The notes: a model not told the origin generated them from the sequence alone. Positions 50,156-60,601 are shown, counted from the stretch's first letter. The stretch: DNA of 64,000 bases from Streptomyces zaomyceticus (GCF_014656215.1 NZ_BNBZ01000010.1:184979-248978); one strand, 5' to 3'. Made by a program: numbers and translations.

Positions 50156-52684
50156 TCAGGCGCCGCGCAGGACGGCGCCCGTGCGCTCGGACGCCAGGGC
50201 CACGGCCGCGTCGCGGGCCGCGGTGGCCTCGTCGACCGTGAGGGTGCGGTCCTCGGCGCGGAACTTCAGCGCGTACGCCAGGGACTTGGTGCCCTCACCG
50301 AGCTGATCGCCGGTGTAGACGTCGAACAGCCGGACGGACTCCAGGAGTTCACCCGCGCCCTCGCTGAGGGCGGCCTGGACGTCGGCGGCCGGGACGTCGG
50401 CGGCGACGACCAGGGCCACGTCCTGGGTGGCGACCGGGAAGGAGGAGATCCGGGGAGCCTTCACAGGACCCTCGTTCGCCTTCTCCAGCAGGTCCAGGTC
50501 GATCTCCATCGCGCAGGCGCGGGCCGGGAGGCCGAACGCCTTCACCACGCGCGGGTGGAGCTCACCGGCGTGACCGACGAGGACCTTCTCGCCGTCCACC
50601 TCGACGTGGAACGCGGCGCAGCGGCCCGGGTGCCACGGGGCGTGCTGGTCGGCGCTGATGATCAGCTCGACCCCCGCCTCCGCGGCCACGGTGCGGCCGG
50701 CCTCGATCGCGTCCGCCCAGTCGGACGGGTGGCCCTTGCCCCACCAGCCGGCCTGCTCGCGCGCACCGGCGAGGACGACGGCGGCGCGGCGCGGCTGCGC
50801 GGGCAGCACGGCGTTGACCTCGGCGATCTCCGCGTCGGAGGGGCGGCGGTCGACGGGCAGCCGGACGGCGACGCCGGGCTGTCCCTCCGGCCGGAAGACC
50901 AGACCGGTCTCGAAGAGCGCCAGGTCGTGGCTGCCGCGGCTGTCGTTCCGGCGGAGCGCGCCGAGCAGGCCCGGGAGCAGCGTCGTACGGAGCGCGGGCT
51001 CCTCGTCCGAGAGCGGGTTGACCAGCTTCACGAGCCGACGACGGGCATCGTCGGCGTCGAGGCCGAGGTTGTCGAGGGCCTGCTCGCCGATGAACGGGTA
51101 GTTCAGCGCCTCGACGTAGCCGGCGCCGGCCAGCGCGCGGCCCACCCGGCGGTGGACGCGCTGGCGCTCGGTGAGCCCGCGGCCGGCCGGGGGCTTCGGC
51201 AGCGTGGAGGGCAGGTTCTCGTAGCCCTCCAGGCGGATGACCTCTTCGGCGAGGTCGTTCGGCTCGTTGAGGTCGGGGCGCCACGACGGCACGGTGACGA
51301 CGAGCTCGTCCTGGCCGTAGACGTCGCAGCCGACCTCCTGGAGGCGGCGCACGACGGTCTCACGGCCGTAGTCGACGCCCGCGACCTTGTCCGGGTGGTT
51401 CGCCGGCAGGGTGATCGTGCGCGGCGCGGACGGGGCGCTGACCTCGGTGACGCCGGCCTCGGCCGTACCGCCCGCGAGCAGCACGAGCAGGTCGACGCAG
51501 CGCTGGGCCGCGGCGGCCGCGGCCTGCGGGTCGACACCGCGCTCGAAGCGCTTGGACGCCTCGGAGGACAGCTTGTGGCGGCGCGCGGTCCGGGCGATCG
51601 AGATCGCGTCGAAGTGCGCGGCCTCGATGACGACCTCGGCGGTACCGGTCACGACACCGGTCTCCGGGTCGGTCTCCGGGTCGGCGATCTCCGTGTGGGC
51701 ACCGCCCATGACACCGGCGATCCCGATCGGACCGCGGTTGTCGGTGATGACCAGGTCCGCGGCGTCCAGGACGCGCACGGTGCCGTCGAGGGTGGTGATC
51801 TTCTCGCCGGCCTCGGCACGGCGCACGCCGATGGGGCCTTCGAGACGGCTGCGGTCGTAGGCGTGCAGCGGCTGGCCGAGCTCGAGCATCACGTAGTTGG
51901 TGACGTCGACGGCGAGCGAGATCGGACGCATGCCGGCCTTCTGGAGGCGGCGGCGCAGCCAGATCGGGGACCGGGCCTCGGGCTCCAGGCCGACGACGGT
52001 GCGCGCGGTGAAGCGGTCGCAGCCGATCGGGTCGGTGATCCGGACCGGGTAGCCGTACGAGTTGGGCGCGGGCACGTCGAGGAGCGCCGGGTCGCGCAGC
52101 GGCAGGCCGTACGCGGTGGCGGTCTCGCGGGCGACGCCGCGCATCGAGAGGCAGTAGCCGCGGTCCGGGGTGACGGCGATGTCGAGGACCTCGTCGTACA
52201 GCTCCAGGAGCTTCGTGGCGTCGATGCCGATCTCGAGCTCCGGCGGCAGCACGATGATGCCGTGCGTGCCATCGTCGCCCATGCCGAGCTCGTCGCCGGA
52301 GCAGATCATGCCCCGGGAGACACGGCCGTACGTCTTGCGCTCGGCGATCCGGAAGTCACCGGGGAGCACGGCGCCGGGCAGGGCCACGACGACCTTGTCG
52401 CCCGCGGCGAAGTTCCGGGCGCCGCAGATGATCTCCTGGGGCTCGCCGGTGCCGTTGGCCTGGCCGACGTCGACGGTGCAGAAGCGGATGGGCTTCTTGA
52501 ACTCCGTCAGCTCCTCGATGGTGAGGACCTTGCCGACCACCAGCGGGCCGGTCAGGCCGGCGCCGAGCTGCTCGACGGTCTCGACCTCGAGGCCTGCCGA
52601 AATGAGCTTGGCCTGGACGTCGCGGCCGGTCTCCGTCGCCGGCAGGTCGACGTACTCCCGCAGCCAAGAAAGCGGGACCCGCAT
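50156..52684 (-). CDS. pheT: phenylalanyl-tRNA synthetase beta subunit
   Basis: This 842-residue protein has the full bacterial PheT layout: MRVPLSWLREYVDLP, an EMAP/tRNA-binding domain (FCTVDVGQANGTGEPQEIICGARNF), the B3/B4 editing domain (GYCLSMRGVARETATAYGLPL onward), B5 (GVDYGRETVVRRLQEVGC) and the C-terminal anticodon-binding domain (RISSFPVATQDVALVVAADVPAADVQAAL). With PheS it forms the alpha2-beta2 enzyme charging tRNA-Phe. Its ATG overlaps the pheS stop by one base (TGATG). Confidence 0.97.
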   Translation of the reverse strand: MRVPLSWLREYVDLPATETGRDVQAKLISAGLEVETVEQLGAGLTGPLVVGKVLTIEELTEFKKPIRFCTVDVGQANGTGEPQEIICGARNFAAGDKVVVALPGAVLPGDFRIAERKTYGRVSRGMICSGDELGMGDDGTHGIIVLPPELEIGIDATKLLELYDEVLDIAVTPDRGYCLSMRGVARETATAYGLPLRDPALLDVPAPNSYGYPVRITDPIGCDRFTARTVVGLEPEARSPIWLRRRLQKAGMRPISLAVDVTNYVMLELGQPLHAYDRSRLEGPIGVRRAEAGEKITTLDGTVRVLDAADLVITDNRGPIGIAGVMGGAHTEIADPETDPETGVVTGTAEVVIEAAHFDAISIARTARRHKLSSEASKRFERGVDPQAAAAAAQRCVDLLVLLAGGTAEAGVTEVSAPSAPRTITLPANHPDKVAGVDYGRETVVRRLQEVGCDVYGQDELVVTVPSWRPDLNEPNDLAEEVIRLEGYENLPSTLPKPPAGRGLTERQRVHRRVGRALAGAGYVEALNYPFIGEQALDNLGLDADDARRRLVKLVNPLSDEEPALRTTLLPGLLGALRRNDSRGSHDLALFETGLVFRPEGQPGVAVRLPVDRRPSDAEIAEVNAVLPAQPRRAAVVLAGAREQAGWWGKGHPSDWADAIEAGRTVAAEAGVELIISADQHAPWHPGRCAAFHVEVDGEKVLVGHAGELHPRVVKAFGLPARACAMEIDLDLLEKANEGPVKAPRISSFPVATQDVALVVAADVPAADVQAALSEGAGELLESVRLFDVYTGDQLGEGTKSLAYALKFRAEDRTLTVDEATAARDAAVALASERTGAVLRGA

Positions 52685-53811
52685 CAGATCTCCATCCCGA
52701 ACGGCCGGGTGAACCGGACGTCACCCTCGACCATGTTTCGCATGTCGTCGACGTTGTGGCGGAACATCAGCATCCGCTCGATGCCGAACCCGAAGGCGAA
52801 TCCGCTGTACTTCTCGGGGTCCACGCCGCAGGCGACGAGCACCTTCGGGTTGACCATGCCGCAGCCGCCGAGCTCGATCCAGCCCTCGCTGCCGCAGGTG
52901 CGGCACGGGCGGTCCGGGTTGCCGACGGACTCGCCGCGACAGACGTAGCAGAGCATGTCCATCTCGGCGGACGGCTCGGTGAACGGGAAGAAGTTCGGGC
53001 GCAGCCGGGTCTTCATGTCCGGGCCGAAGAGCGCCTGGACCATGTGGTCCAGGGTGCCCTTGAGGTCGGCCATGGTCAGGCCCTCGTCGACGGCGAGCAG
53101 CTCGATCTGGTGGAAGACCGGGGTGTGCGTGGCGTCGAGCTCGTCGGTGCGGTAGACGCGACCGGGGCACACGACGTAGACCGGGGGCTCCCGGTCGATG
53201 AGCGTGCGGGCCTGGACCGGCGAGGTGTGCGTCCGCAGGACGACACCGGACTCGTCGCCGGTGGTGCCTTCCGGCCCCTCGACGAAGAAGGTGTCCTGCA
53301 TCTGGCGCGCGGGGTGGTCCGGGACGAAGTTGAGGGCGTCGAAGTTGAACCACTCCGCCTCGACCTCGGGACCCTCGGCGACCTCGTACCCCATGGAGAC
53401 GAAGACGTCGGAGACGCGCTCCATGAGCGTGGTCAGCGGGTGGCGGGCACCGGCGGGGACGCGGTCGTACGGCAGGGTGACGTCGACGGCCTCCTCGACG
53501 AGGACGCGGGCGTCACGCTCGGCCTCGAGCTCGGTCTGGCGGGCGGCCAGCGCCTTGGAGACGATGCCGCGGGCCTGGCCCACGATCTTTCCGGCGGCTG
53601 CCTTGGCCTGCGGGGGCAGGGCACCGATCTCCCGGTTGGCGAGCGCCAGCGGCGAGGTGCCACCGGTGTGCGCGGTCTTCGCGTGTGCGAGCGCGTCGAG
53701 GTCGCCCGCGGCGGCGAAGGCGGCGAGCGCCTCGTCCCGCATGCGCTCGATCTCTTCCGGTTTCAGTGCCTCGACCTCAACCGGGTCGTACGACTTATTG
53801 GGTGCGGACAT
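52684..53811 (-). CDS. pheS: phenylalanyl-tRNA synthetase alpha subunit
   Basis: This 375-residue class-II synthetase has an N-terminal coiled coil (about residues 1-95), motif 1 near RHPLTTLMERVSDVFVSMG, VLRTHTSPVQARTL and GRVYRTDELDATHTPVFHQIE for motif 2, and GMVNPKVLVACGVDPEKYSGFAFGFGIERMLM for motif 3. It activates phenylalanine with ATP. pheS and pheT are overlapping and co-transcribed. The 144 bp upstream show no clear tRNA-type leader. Confidence 0.97.
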   Translation of the reverse strand: MSAPNKSYDPVEVEALKPEEIERMRDEALAAFAAAGDLDALAHAKTAHTGGTSPLALANREIGALPPQAKAAAGKIVGQARGIVSKALAARQTELEAERDARVLVEEAVDVTLPYDRVPAGARHPLTTLMERVSDVFVSMGYEVAEGPEVEAEWFNFDALNFVPDHPARQMQDTFFVEGPEGTTGDESGVVLRTHTSPVQARTLIDREPPVYVVCPGRVYRTDELDATHTPVFHQIELLAVDEGLTMADLKGTLDHMVQALFGPDMKTRLRPNFFPFTEPSAEMDMLCYVCRGESVGNPDRPCRTCGSEGWIELGGCGMVNPKVLVACGVDPEKYSGFAFGFGIERMLMFRHNVDDMRNMVEGDVRFTRPFGMEI

Positions 53812-53955
53812 CTCTTCCCGTGCTTCCGTTGGCTGGCTGGGCGGCCCCGCTCGACGTCAAGGGCGCAAACGTGCCAAAGGACGAGTCTAACGGGGTGGGG
53901 GGACGCGAATGAGCCCGTGGGCAGGCCGGGCGGCTTCTGATCTCGTCTGGTCTCG

Positions 53956-55152
53956 TCAGATGAGATGGGCCGGGGTGCCGACGGGCAGGATAAATCGGAA
54001 CTCGGCCCCGCCCCTGGGGCCCCTTCCGACGGTGATGGTCCCGCCGTGGGCCTCGACGACGCCCTTGACGATGTAGAGGCCGAGTCCGGTGCCGCCGCGT
54101 TTGCTGCCCCGCCAGAAGCGGGTGAAGACGCGGCCCATCGACTCCTCGGGGATACCGGGGCCCTCGTCGCTCACGGTGACCTCCGTCCCCTCTTCTCCGT
54201 CGTCGCCCGTCCTGACGGGTGCCACCTCGATGGTGACGGTTCCCTCTCCGTGGCGCACCGCATTTTCGAGGAGGTTCCCGAGGATCTGGTCGATCTTGTC
54301 GGGGTCGGCCCAGAGCGCGGGCAGATCGGGCCTGATCCGTACGAAGAAGCGGTCCGGGGACTGGCCGCCGGTGGTGTGCACCTGGACGTGCCGGCCGACG
54401 GCGGCGGCGATGTCGACGGGCTGCCGGCGCACTTCGAGCCGGCCCGAGTCGATCCGGGAGATGTCGAGGAGTTCGGCGATGAGGCGCTTGATACGGCCCG
54501 CGTCGGCGTCGACGGTCTCCAGCATCAGCCGCTTCTGCTCGTCGTTGAACCGCTCCCACTTGGTGAGGAGGGTGGCGGTGAAGCCCTTGACGGAGGTGAG
54601 CGGGGAGCGCAGTTCGTGGGCGACGGTGGCGATGAGCTCGGCGTGGCTGCGCTCGGTGCGACGGCGGGCCTCGGTGCCGCGCAGGCTGACCACGACCCGG
54701 CGGACCGGTCCCGTGGGGTGCTCGCGGACGTACCGGGCGGAGACGAGGACCTCACGGCCGCCGGGCAGCAGCAGGTTGCGCTCGGGCTGTCCGCGTCGGG
54801 TGGCGAGTCCGCCGTAGGGGTCGGTCAGGGCCCACCAGCGGCGTCCCTTGAGGTCTTCCAGGGGCAGTACCCGGTCGAGGGGGAGGCCGAGGGCGCGGTC
54901 GCCGGGGACGGCGGTGATCCGGGCGGCGGCCGCGTTGAAGCAGACGACCCGGCCGGTCTCGTCGGCGACGACGAGACCGTCGGGCAGGTCGTCGGGGTGG
55001 ACCCCGGCGAATCCCTCGGGTTCCCCGGCGGTGTCGGAGCCGGTGGTGCCGTCCGCGGCCGGCGGTTCCTGCGCGTCCGGGTCCGTCGGCGGTTCCGGGG
55101 CGTGCGGCGCGGCGCTCCGTGCCTGTGCGGGACTGTCCGTGCCGACCGTCAT
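53956..55152 (-). CDS. soluble PAS-domain histidine kinase
   Basis: This 398-residue protein has no membrane segment. After a Pro-rich tail it has a PAS domain (DDLPDGLVVADETGRVVCFNAAAARITAVPG), then HisKA with the phosphorylated histidine in ATVAHELRSPLTSVKGF (near residue 180), and a HATPase domain with N box ILGNLLENAVRHG, G1 DEGPGIP and G2 GGTGLGLYIVKGVVEAHGG. No response regulator is next to it, so it is an orphan. It is conserved beside pheS in Streptomyces, to my knowledge. Confidence 0.9.
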   Translation of the reverse strand: MTVGTDSPAQARSAAPHAPEPPTDPDAQEPPAADGTTGSDTAGEPEGFAGVHPDDLPDGLVVADETGRVVCFNAAAARITAVPGDRALGLPLDRVLPLEDLKGRRWWALTDPYGGLATRRGQPERNLLLPGGREVLVSARYVREHPTGPVRRVVVSLRGTEARRRTERSHAELIATVAHELRSPLTSVKGFTATLLTKWERFNDEQKRLMLETVDADAGRIKRLIAELLDISRIDSGRLEVRRQPVDIAAAVGRHVQVHTTGGQSPDRFFVRIRPDLPALWADPDKIDQILGNLLENAVRHGEGTVTIEVAPVRTGDDGEEGTEVTVSDEGPGIPEESMGRVFTRFWRGSKRGGTGLGLYIVKGVVEAHGGTITVGRGPRGGAEFRFILPVGTPAHLI

Positions 55153-55233
55153 CCCCGTTCCCCACCCCTCCGTGTAGCGCAGTGGGCCCCCGAGTGCGTC
55201 ACTCTACTGGGCGGGGCAGGCGGAATGGACCCT

Positions 55234-56073
<840 letters not shown>

Positions 56074-56307
56074 GAGGTGCGGCGGTTCTCTCTTCGGTGC
56101 CGGGTGACTTCGGGATCCGGGGCTTCGGAACGGGCTGCGGGGCGGGCCCTCGGGACAGGCCTCGGGCCTGCCGGGCCCGGCCGCGGTGCGTGGTCCGGGC
56201 CTGTGCGGCGCGGCTTCCGCCGAACACCCTTCGGGGGCCGGACGCACCCGGACCCGCCGACGCGTGCGCGCCTGCGGGTCCGGGCAGAGGTACTGCGGCC
56301 TGGAAGA

Positions 56308-56694
56308 TCAGGCGGCGGCCTTCGGGGCGTTGACGTCGGCCGGCAGAGCCTTCTGCGCGACCTCGACCAGCGCGGCGAACGCGTTGGAGTCGTTGACGGC
56401 CAGCTCGGCGAGGATCTTGCGGTCCACCTCGATGTTGGCGGCGTTCAGACCCTGGATGAGGCGGTTGTACGTCATGCCGTTCTGGCGGGCAGCGGCGTTG
56501 ATGCGCTGGATCCACAGCCGACGGAAGTCGCCCTTGCGCTTCTTGCGGTCGTTGTAGTTGTAGACCAGGGAGTGGGTGACCTGCTCCTTGGCCTTGCGGT
56601 ACAGGCGCGAGCGCTGACCGCGGTAGCCGGAGGCCGCCTCGAGGATCGCCCGGCGCTTCTTGTGGGCGTTGACTGCCCGCTTGACGCGTGCCAC
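56308..56694 (-). CDS. rplT: 50S ribosomal protein L20
   Basis: This 128-residue protein is L20 from end to end: ARVKRAVNAHKKRRAILEAASGYRGQRSRLYRKAKEQV and IQRINAAARQNGMTYNRLIQGL, with a slightly long Ala-rich C-terminus. L20 starts 50S assembly, and in other bacteria it represses its own operon by binding the leader mRNA. AAGGAG precedes the GTG start. It ends the infC-rpmI-rplT set. Confidence 0.98.
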   Translation of the reverse strand: MARVKRAVNAHKKRRAILEAASGYRGQRSRLYRKAKEQVTHSLVYNYNDRKKRKGDFRRLWIQRINAAARQNGMTYNRLIQGLNAANIEVDRKILAELAVNDSNAFAALVEVAQKALPADVNAPKAAA

Positions 56695-56801
56695 TTGTTA
56701 ACTCCTTGTAGCGGGGTCGCGGTGGTCCTCACACGACCCGAAAAACGGATGGTTCCCGGTCTTGGCCGGAAGCTCTCGTCGCCGAGAGCGGGAGATCAAA
56801 C

Positions 56802-56996
56802 TCAGATGCCCAGCATCTTCTTGATCTTGGCGGCGTCACCCGGGGCCATCTCGGCGTTGCCGGTGAGGCGACGCGTCAGCTTGGACGACTTGTGCTCGAG
56901 CAGGTGGCGCTTGCCGGCGCGCTCGCGCAGGATCTTGCCGGTGCCGGTGACCTTGAAGCGCTTCTTGGCACCGGAGTGCGTCTTGTTCTTCGGCAT
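56802..56996 (-). CDS. rpmI: 50S ribosomal protein L35
   Basis: This 64-residue protein reads MPKNKTHSGAKKRFKVTGTG, then LLEHKSSKLTRRLTG, the standard L35 sequence. The ATG at 56996 is chosen from the conserved start inside a longer open frame. It lies between infC and rplT. Confidence 0.98.
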   Translation of the reverse strand: MPKNKTHSGAKKRFKVTGTGKILRERAGKRHLLEHKSSKLTRRLTGNAEMAPGDAAKIKKMLGI

Positions 56997-57120
56997 CGCG
57001 CCGTATCTCCTCGTCAGTGGCGCTCCCCACCGGCGTGGACACCGGTGATCCGGGAGCGTCAAATCTTCGTTTGGTGGTTCCGGGCGGGGCCCGGGGCTGC
57101 CTGGTTGGCAGCCCGTCGGG

Positions 57121-57801
57121 TCACGCCTCGGGGGTCTCGGCCGGAGCCTCGACGGCCTCGGCCTCGACGACCGGAGCCTCGGCGGCCTCGGTCTCGGCCG
57201 GAGCCTCGGACGTCTCCTCGGAGGCGACGCCCTGGCGCTCGGCCTTGCGTGCGGCCTGGGCCTCACGCGCCTCGGCCATGGCCTCGGTCTTCTTCTTGTG
57301 CGGGCCGAGAACCATGATCATGTTCCGGCCGTCCTGCTTCGGGTTGGACTCGATGAAGCCAAGCTCCTCGACGTCCGACGCCAGCCTCTGCAGCAGGCGG
57401 AAACCAAGCTCGGGACGGGACTGCTCACGACCACGGAACATGATCGTGATCTTGACCTTGTCACCCTGCTTGAGGAACCGGACGACGTGACCCTTCTTGG
57501 TGTCGTAGTCGTGCGGGTCGATCTTCGGCCGGAGCTTCATCTCCTTGATGACCGTGTGCGCCTGGTTCTTGCGCGCCTCACGGGCCTTCATGGCCGACTC
57601 GTACTTGAACTTCCCGTAGTCCATGAGCTTGCACACGGGCGGACGGGCGTTCGCCGCGACCTCGACCAGGTCGAGGTCGTACTCCTGTGCGAGCTCCAGG
57701 GCCTTGGCAAGCGGAACAATCCCGACCTGCTCGCCGCTGGGTCCGACAAGTCGCACCTCGGGAACGCGAATCCTGTCGTTGATGCGGGGCTCGGCGCTGA
57801 T
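57121..57801 (-). CDS. infC: translation initiation factor IF-3, AUC start
   Basis: This 226-residue protein has the IF-3 N-domain (AEPRINDRIRVPEVRLVGPSGEQVGIVPLAKAL), the linker, and the C-domain (EMKLRPKIDPHDYDTKKGHVVRFLKQGDKVKITIMFRGRE), with a 45-residue Ala/Glu-rich tail seen in actinobacteria. The start is taken as ATC at 57801, because AGGAGG lies 5 nt upstream and no ATG or GTG in frame fits. IF-3 rejects non-standard starts, so an AUC or AUU start is a known autoregulatory device. A structured leader with a terminator lies upstream. Confidence 0.95.
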   Translation of the reverse strand: MSAEPRINDRIRVPEVRLVGPSGEQVGIVPLAKALELAQEYDLDLVEVAANARPPVCKLMDYGKFKYESAMKAREARKNQAHTVIKEMKLRPKIDPHDYDTKKGHVVRFLKQGDKVKITIMFRGREQSRPELGFRLLQRLASDVEELGFIESNPKQDGRNMIMVLGPHKKKTEAMAEAREAQAARKAERQGVASEETSEAPAETEAAEAPVVEAEAVEAPAETPEA

Positions 57802-58100
57802 GGATCCTCCTCGGTAGCACCACGCGACCGCCTGGCGGACGGACGCGCATGTCTGTTTCTGTGGACCAACCGAGCCGGAACATGAAAAACGCCCCGGACG
57901 GGACACAGGCGGGGCTCCACAGAAATACCGGAGCACCGCCGCGGTCAACCGCGGGGCGCACATCGGGCGGCTCCATCGTCCGTACGGAACGATGGGCGCC
58001 ACCTGACCGGTGACCCGCCACCCGCGAGGGTGGTCAGGTGGGAGTACGGAGCCTCCACTTGTGGGCCGGGCACACACGTGTCCGGCCGGTCGTTACACAA
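57802..58100 (-). promoter_or_regulatory. structured infC leader with internal terminator
   Basis: On the minus strand a -10-like TAACCT (near 58100) is followed by at least three hairpins: CCACCTGACC with GGTCAGGTGG (57999-58008, 58032-58041); CCATCGT with ACGATGG (57973-57979, 57989-57995); and TTTCTGTGGA with TCCACAGAAA (57916-57925, 57856-57865). Nested inside the last is GCCCCG/CGGGGC (57910-57915, 57891-57896) followed by TTTTT (57885-57889), an intrinsic terminator. The leader is about 300 nt and encodes no clear peptide. It probably controls infC-rpmI-rplT by attenuation. Confidence 0.7.
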
Positions 58101-58155
58101 GGTTAGCAGGACCCGGCGGTCTCCGCTAACCGAGGACCGGCATATCGTATGAGGC

Positions 58156-58533
58156 ATGAGCGAGACGCCCCAGAACGAGTCCCCGGACTCCCCCGATTCC
58201 CCCGACTTCGACGCCATGACCCGCGACATCGCGGAGGTTCCCGCGGTCGAGGTGATCGTCACCGTCGCCGTCAACCTGATGAGCGCCGCCGCCGTGAAGC
58301 TCGGGCTCACCGAGGAGGGCGACAAGTACAAGGACCTCGACGAGGCCCGCAAGCTCGTGCACGCCCTCGCGGGTCTGCTGGACGCCGGCGCGACGGAGGT
58401 CTCGTCCTTCCACGCCGCTCCCCTGCGGGACGGCCTGAAGTCCCTCCAGCTCGCCTTCCGCGAGGCCTCCCTGATCCCGGACGAGCCGGGCCAGGGACCG
58501 GGCGAGAAGTACACGGGTCCCGTGTACGGCTGA
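58156..58533 (+). CDS. DUF1844 protein
   Basis: This 125-residue acidic protein has a Ser/Pro/Asp-rich N-terminus and the DUF1844 core VPAVEVIVTVAVNLMSAAAVKLGL, then DLDEARKLVHALAGLLDAG. It has no signal peptide or known role. It is commonly found beside infC in actinobacteria. TATCGT 7 nt before the ATG suggests a leaderless mRNA, with GAGG also close. Confidence 0.85.
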   Translation: MSETPQNESPDSPDSPDFDAMTRDIAEVPAVEVIVTVAVNLMSAAAVKLGLTEEGDKYKDLDEARKLVHALAGLLDAGATEVSSFHAAPLRDGLKSLQLAFREASLIPDEPGQGPGEKYTGPVYG

Positions 58534-58547
58534 GTCGCCCGTACGTC

Positions 58548-59279
58548 TTACCTCTGCACGTAGAAGGGCTCGCCCGGAGGCGTGGCCGAGGCCGGCAGCA
58601 GTGCCAGGTCGAGGCCCCGCACCAGGCGGGCCCTCAGTGTTTCGTCGGCGGCCAGGGCACGGGCCACCCGCTGGGCGGCCTCCGCCGGGGAGCCGCCCTC
58701 GGCGAGCACCAGGGCGAGGGTGCCGTCGGCGGCACCGGGGCCCAGATGGGCGCGGAGCACCGCGGGCTCGGCGGCGACGGCGGCCCGTACCGCTTCCCGT
58801 ACGGCTGGGTCGTCGAGCGGGTCGGCGCTGATACGGCCCTCGGCGAGGGCGAGCAGGGCGGGGCCCGTCAGCTGGTACGGCACGGGGCCGGCGAGGTCGA
58901 GGACGACCGTGTCGGCCTTCTCGTGCGCGGCCGCCTGGAGCGCCTGGTGGAGCGGAACGGCCACGGGCCGGGCCTCCGGGTCCCACAGGGCGAGCGAGGC
59001 GATCGAGGTGAAGGCGGGCAGGGCGCGCCGGTCACCGGCCGTGAGGGTGGGGACCGCCATGTCGCTGGTCTTCTCGCGGCGCAGACCGTTCTCGTCGGTC
59101 TCGACCTCTCCGAGGACGGCGACCACGGGAACGAGCAGCCGGGCCTCCCGCAGCGCCGCGAGGACGGGGCCGTGGGCGGTTCTGTCCTCCGCCCAGGCCG
59201 CGAGGGCCGCGGCGAGCCGCGGGTCGGCGGTGCCGTCGTCGTCGGAGAAACCGGGGTCCGGAATGTTCTTGAGCGCCAC
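58548..59279 (-). CDS. SseB-family protein
   Basis: This 243-residue protein has the SseB pattern RLLVPVVAVLG near residue 48 and MAVPTLTAGDRRALPAFTSIASLALWDPEARPVAVPLHQAL, followed by an enhancer-type second half with PLDDPAVREAVRAAVAAEPAV. Function is unknown; the name comes from an E. coli gene linked to serine sensitivity. It converges 14 bp from the DUF1844 gene. Confidence 0.85.
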   Translation of the reverse strand: MALKNIPDPGFSDDDGTADPRLAAALAAWAEDRTAHGPVLAALREARLLVPVVAVLGEVETDENGLRREKTSDMAVPTLTAGDRRALPAFTSIASLALWDPEARPVAVPLHQALQAAAHEKADTVVLDLAGPVPYQLTGPALLALAEGRISADPLDDPAVREAVRAAVAAEPAVLRAHLGPGAADGTLALVLAEGGSPAEAAQRVARALAADETLRARLVRGLDLALLPASATPPGEPFYVQR

Positions 59280-59383
59280 GCGACGAGCCTAACCGCCGCG
59301 GGGGGACACCCGGCCCGCCGGGTCCTCGGCGGACCGCGGACCCTCGGGACGCGCGACGGGCCCTCGGGGGATGCTGGGGATCC

Positions 59384-60601
59384 TCAGGAGGTGCGGGCGC
59401 GCCGGAGGACGACGGCGGTCAGGAGGAGCAGGACGCCGAGGCCGCCCGCGAGGGGGGCGAGCAGGCCGATCGGGCGGCTCTCCTCCGTGGCGGGGAGCGG
59501 TCCGGGACCGAAGTACTGGCCCTTGTAGCCGGCGGTGGCGTTCTTCGGGTCGCCGCCCTCGAGCCGGGCCCCGGCCTCGATCGCGGCGGCCGGGTCGACC
59601 GTCCCGTACCCCTTGGCGTCGCTGCGTCCGCCCTTCGGCCGGTTGCGGGCGGTGTCGATGAGCAGCCGCTTGACCTGGGCCGGGGTGAGATCGGGGTGTG
59701 CGGCGCGGACGAGGGCGACGGCCCCGGAGGCGAACGCGGCGGCGGCGCTCGTGCCCCAGCCCTCGTAGTAGCGGCGGTCCGGGTCCGCGATGGCGATGTC
59801 GACCCCGGGGGCGCTGACGGTGGCGTACCAGCGGCGGGTGGAGAAGGAGGCGTGGGTGCCGTAGCGGTCGACGGCGGTGACGGCGATGACACCGGGGTAG
59901 GCGGCCGGGTACGAGATGTGGTCGCCCTTCTCGCCGCCGTTGCCGGCGGAGGCGACGACGGAGACGCCCTTCGAGAGCGCGTACTGGACGGCGGCGTCCT
60001 CGCCCGCGTCGGGGTGGGCGGACTTGGAGTCGTCGCCGAGGGACATGTTGATCACGTCGGCGCCGTGGTCGGCGGCCCAGCGGATGCCCTCGGCGAGGGC
60101 GGTGCCGCGGGTCTTGCGGGCCTTGTCGCGGGACTTGTCGGCGCCTTCGAGGATGACCCGCACGGGGAGGATCCTGGCGTCGGGGGCGATGCCGAGGACA
60201 CCGTCCCCGCCGTCGGGGCCGTGGCCGTGGCCGGCGATGATCCCGGCCATCGCGGTGCCGTGCCGGGCCCAGGCGCGGTCGCCCCGGGCGGCGCCGAAGC
60301 CGATCAGGTCGCGACCGGTGAGGACCGAGCCCTCGAGGTCCGGGTGCTCGGCGTCGACTCCCGTGTCGAGGACGGCGACCGTGACGCCCTCCCCCTTGGT
60401 GGTCCGCCAGGCCTCCGTGGTGTGCATGGCCTCGAGGCCCCACTGACGGGCCCGGATGGTGTCGGCGTACGCGGGCGTCGTGGTGGCGGGCAGGGCGACG
60501 AAGGCGGCGGCGAGGAGGACGGCGGCGGGGGTACGGAGCCGGATCACGCGGGACGGGCGCGTCGACCGGATCGGGCTCGTCCGGGGGGTCGGGCGGGTCA
60601 C
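59384..60601 (-). CDS. type VII secretion-associated mycosin (S8 serine protease)
   Basis: This 405-residue protein starts at GTG 60601, overlapping the upstream stop as GTGA. It has a signal sequence (VIRLRTPAAVLLAAAFVALPATTTPAYA), the subtilisin triad in order (Asp in VAVLDTGVDAEHPDL, His in ARHGTAMAGIIAGHG, Ser in GWGTSAAAAFASG), and a C-terminal membrane anchor (GLLAPLAGGLGVLLLLTAVVL) with a basic tail. Mycosins sit outside the membrane with ESX/type VII systems. No ecc or esx genes lie in this window. Confidence 0.9.
   Translation of the reverse strand: MTRPTPRTSPIRSTRPSRVIRLRTPAAVLLAAAFVALPATTTPAYADTIRARQWGLEAMHTTEAWRTTKGEGVTVAVLDTGVDAEHPDLEGSVLTGRDLIGFGAARGDRAWARHGTAMAGIIAGHGHGPDGGDGVLGIAPDARILPVRVILEGADKSRDKARKTRGTALAEGIRWAADHGADVINMSLGDDSKSAHPDAGEDAAVQYALSKGVSVVASAGNGGEKGDHISYPAAYPGVIAVTAVDRYGTHASFSTRRWYATVSAPGVDIAIADPDRRYYEGWGTSAAAAFASGAVALVRAAHPDLTPAQVKRLLIDTARNRPKGGRSDAKGYGTVDPAAAIEAGARLEGGDPKNATAGYKGQYFGPGPLPATEESRPIGLLAPLAGGLGVLLLLTAVVLRRARTS

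Noticed and set aside
48806..52948. 1380-residue plus-strand frame antisense to the phosphatase and pheT genes
   Set aside because: No domain is seen, and it opposes well-supported genes.
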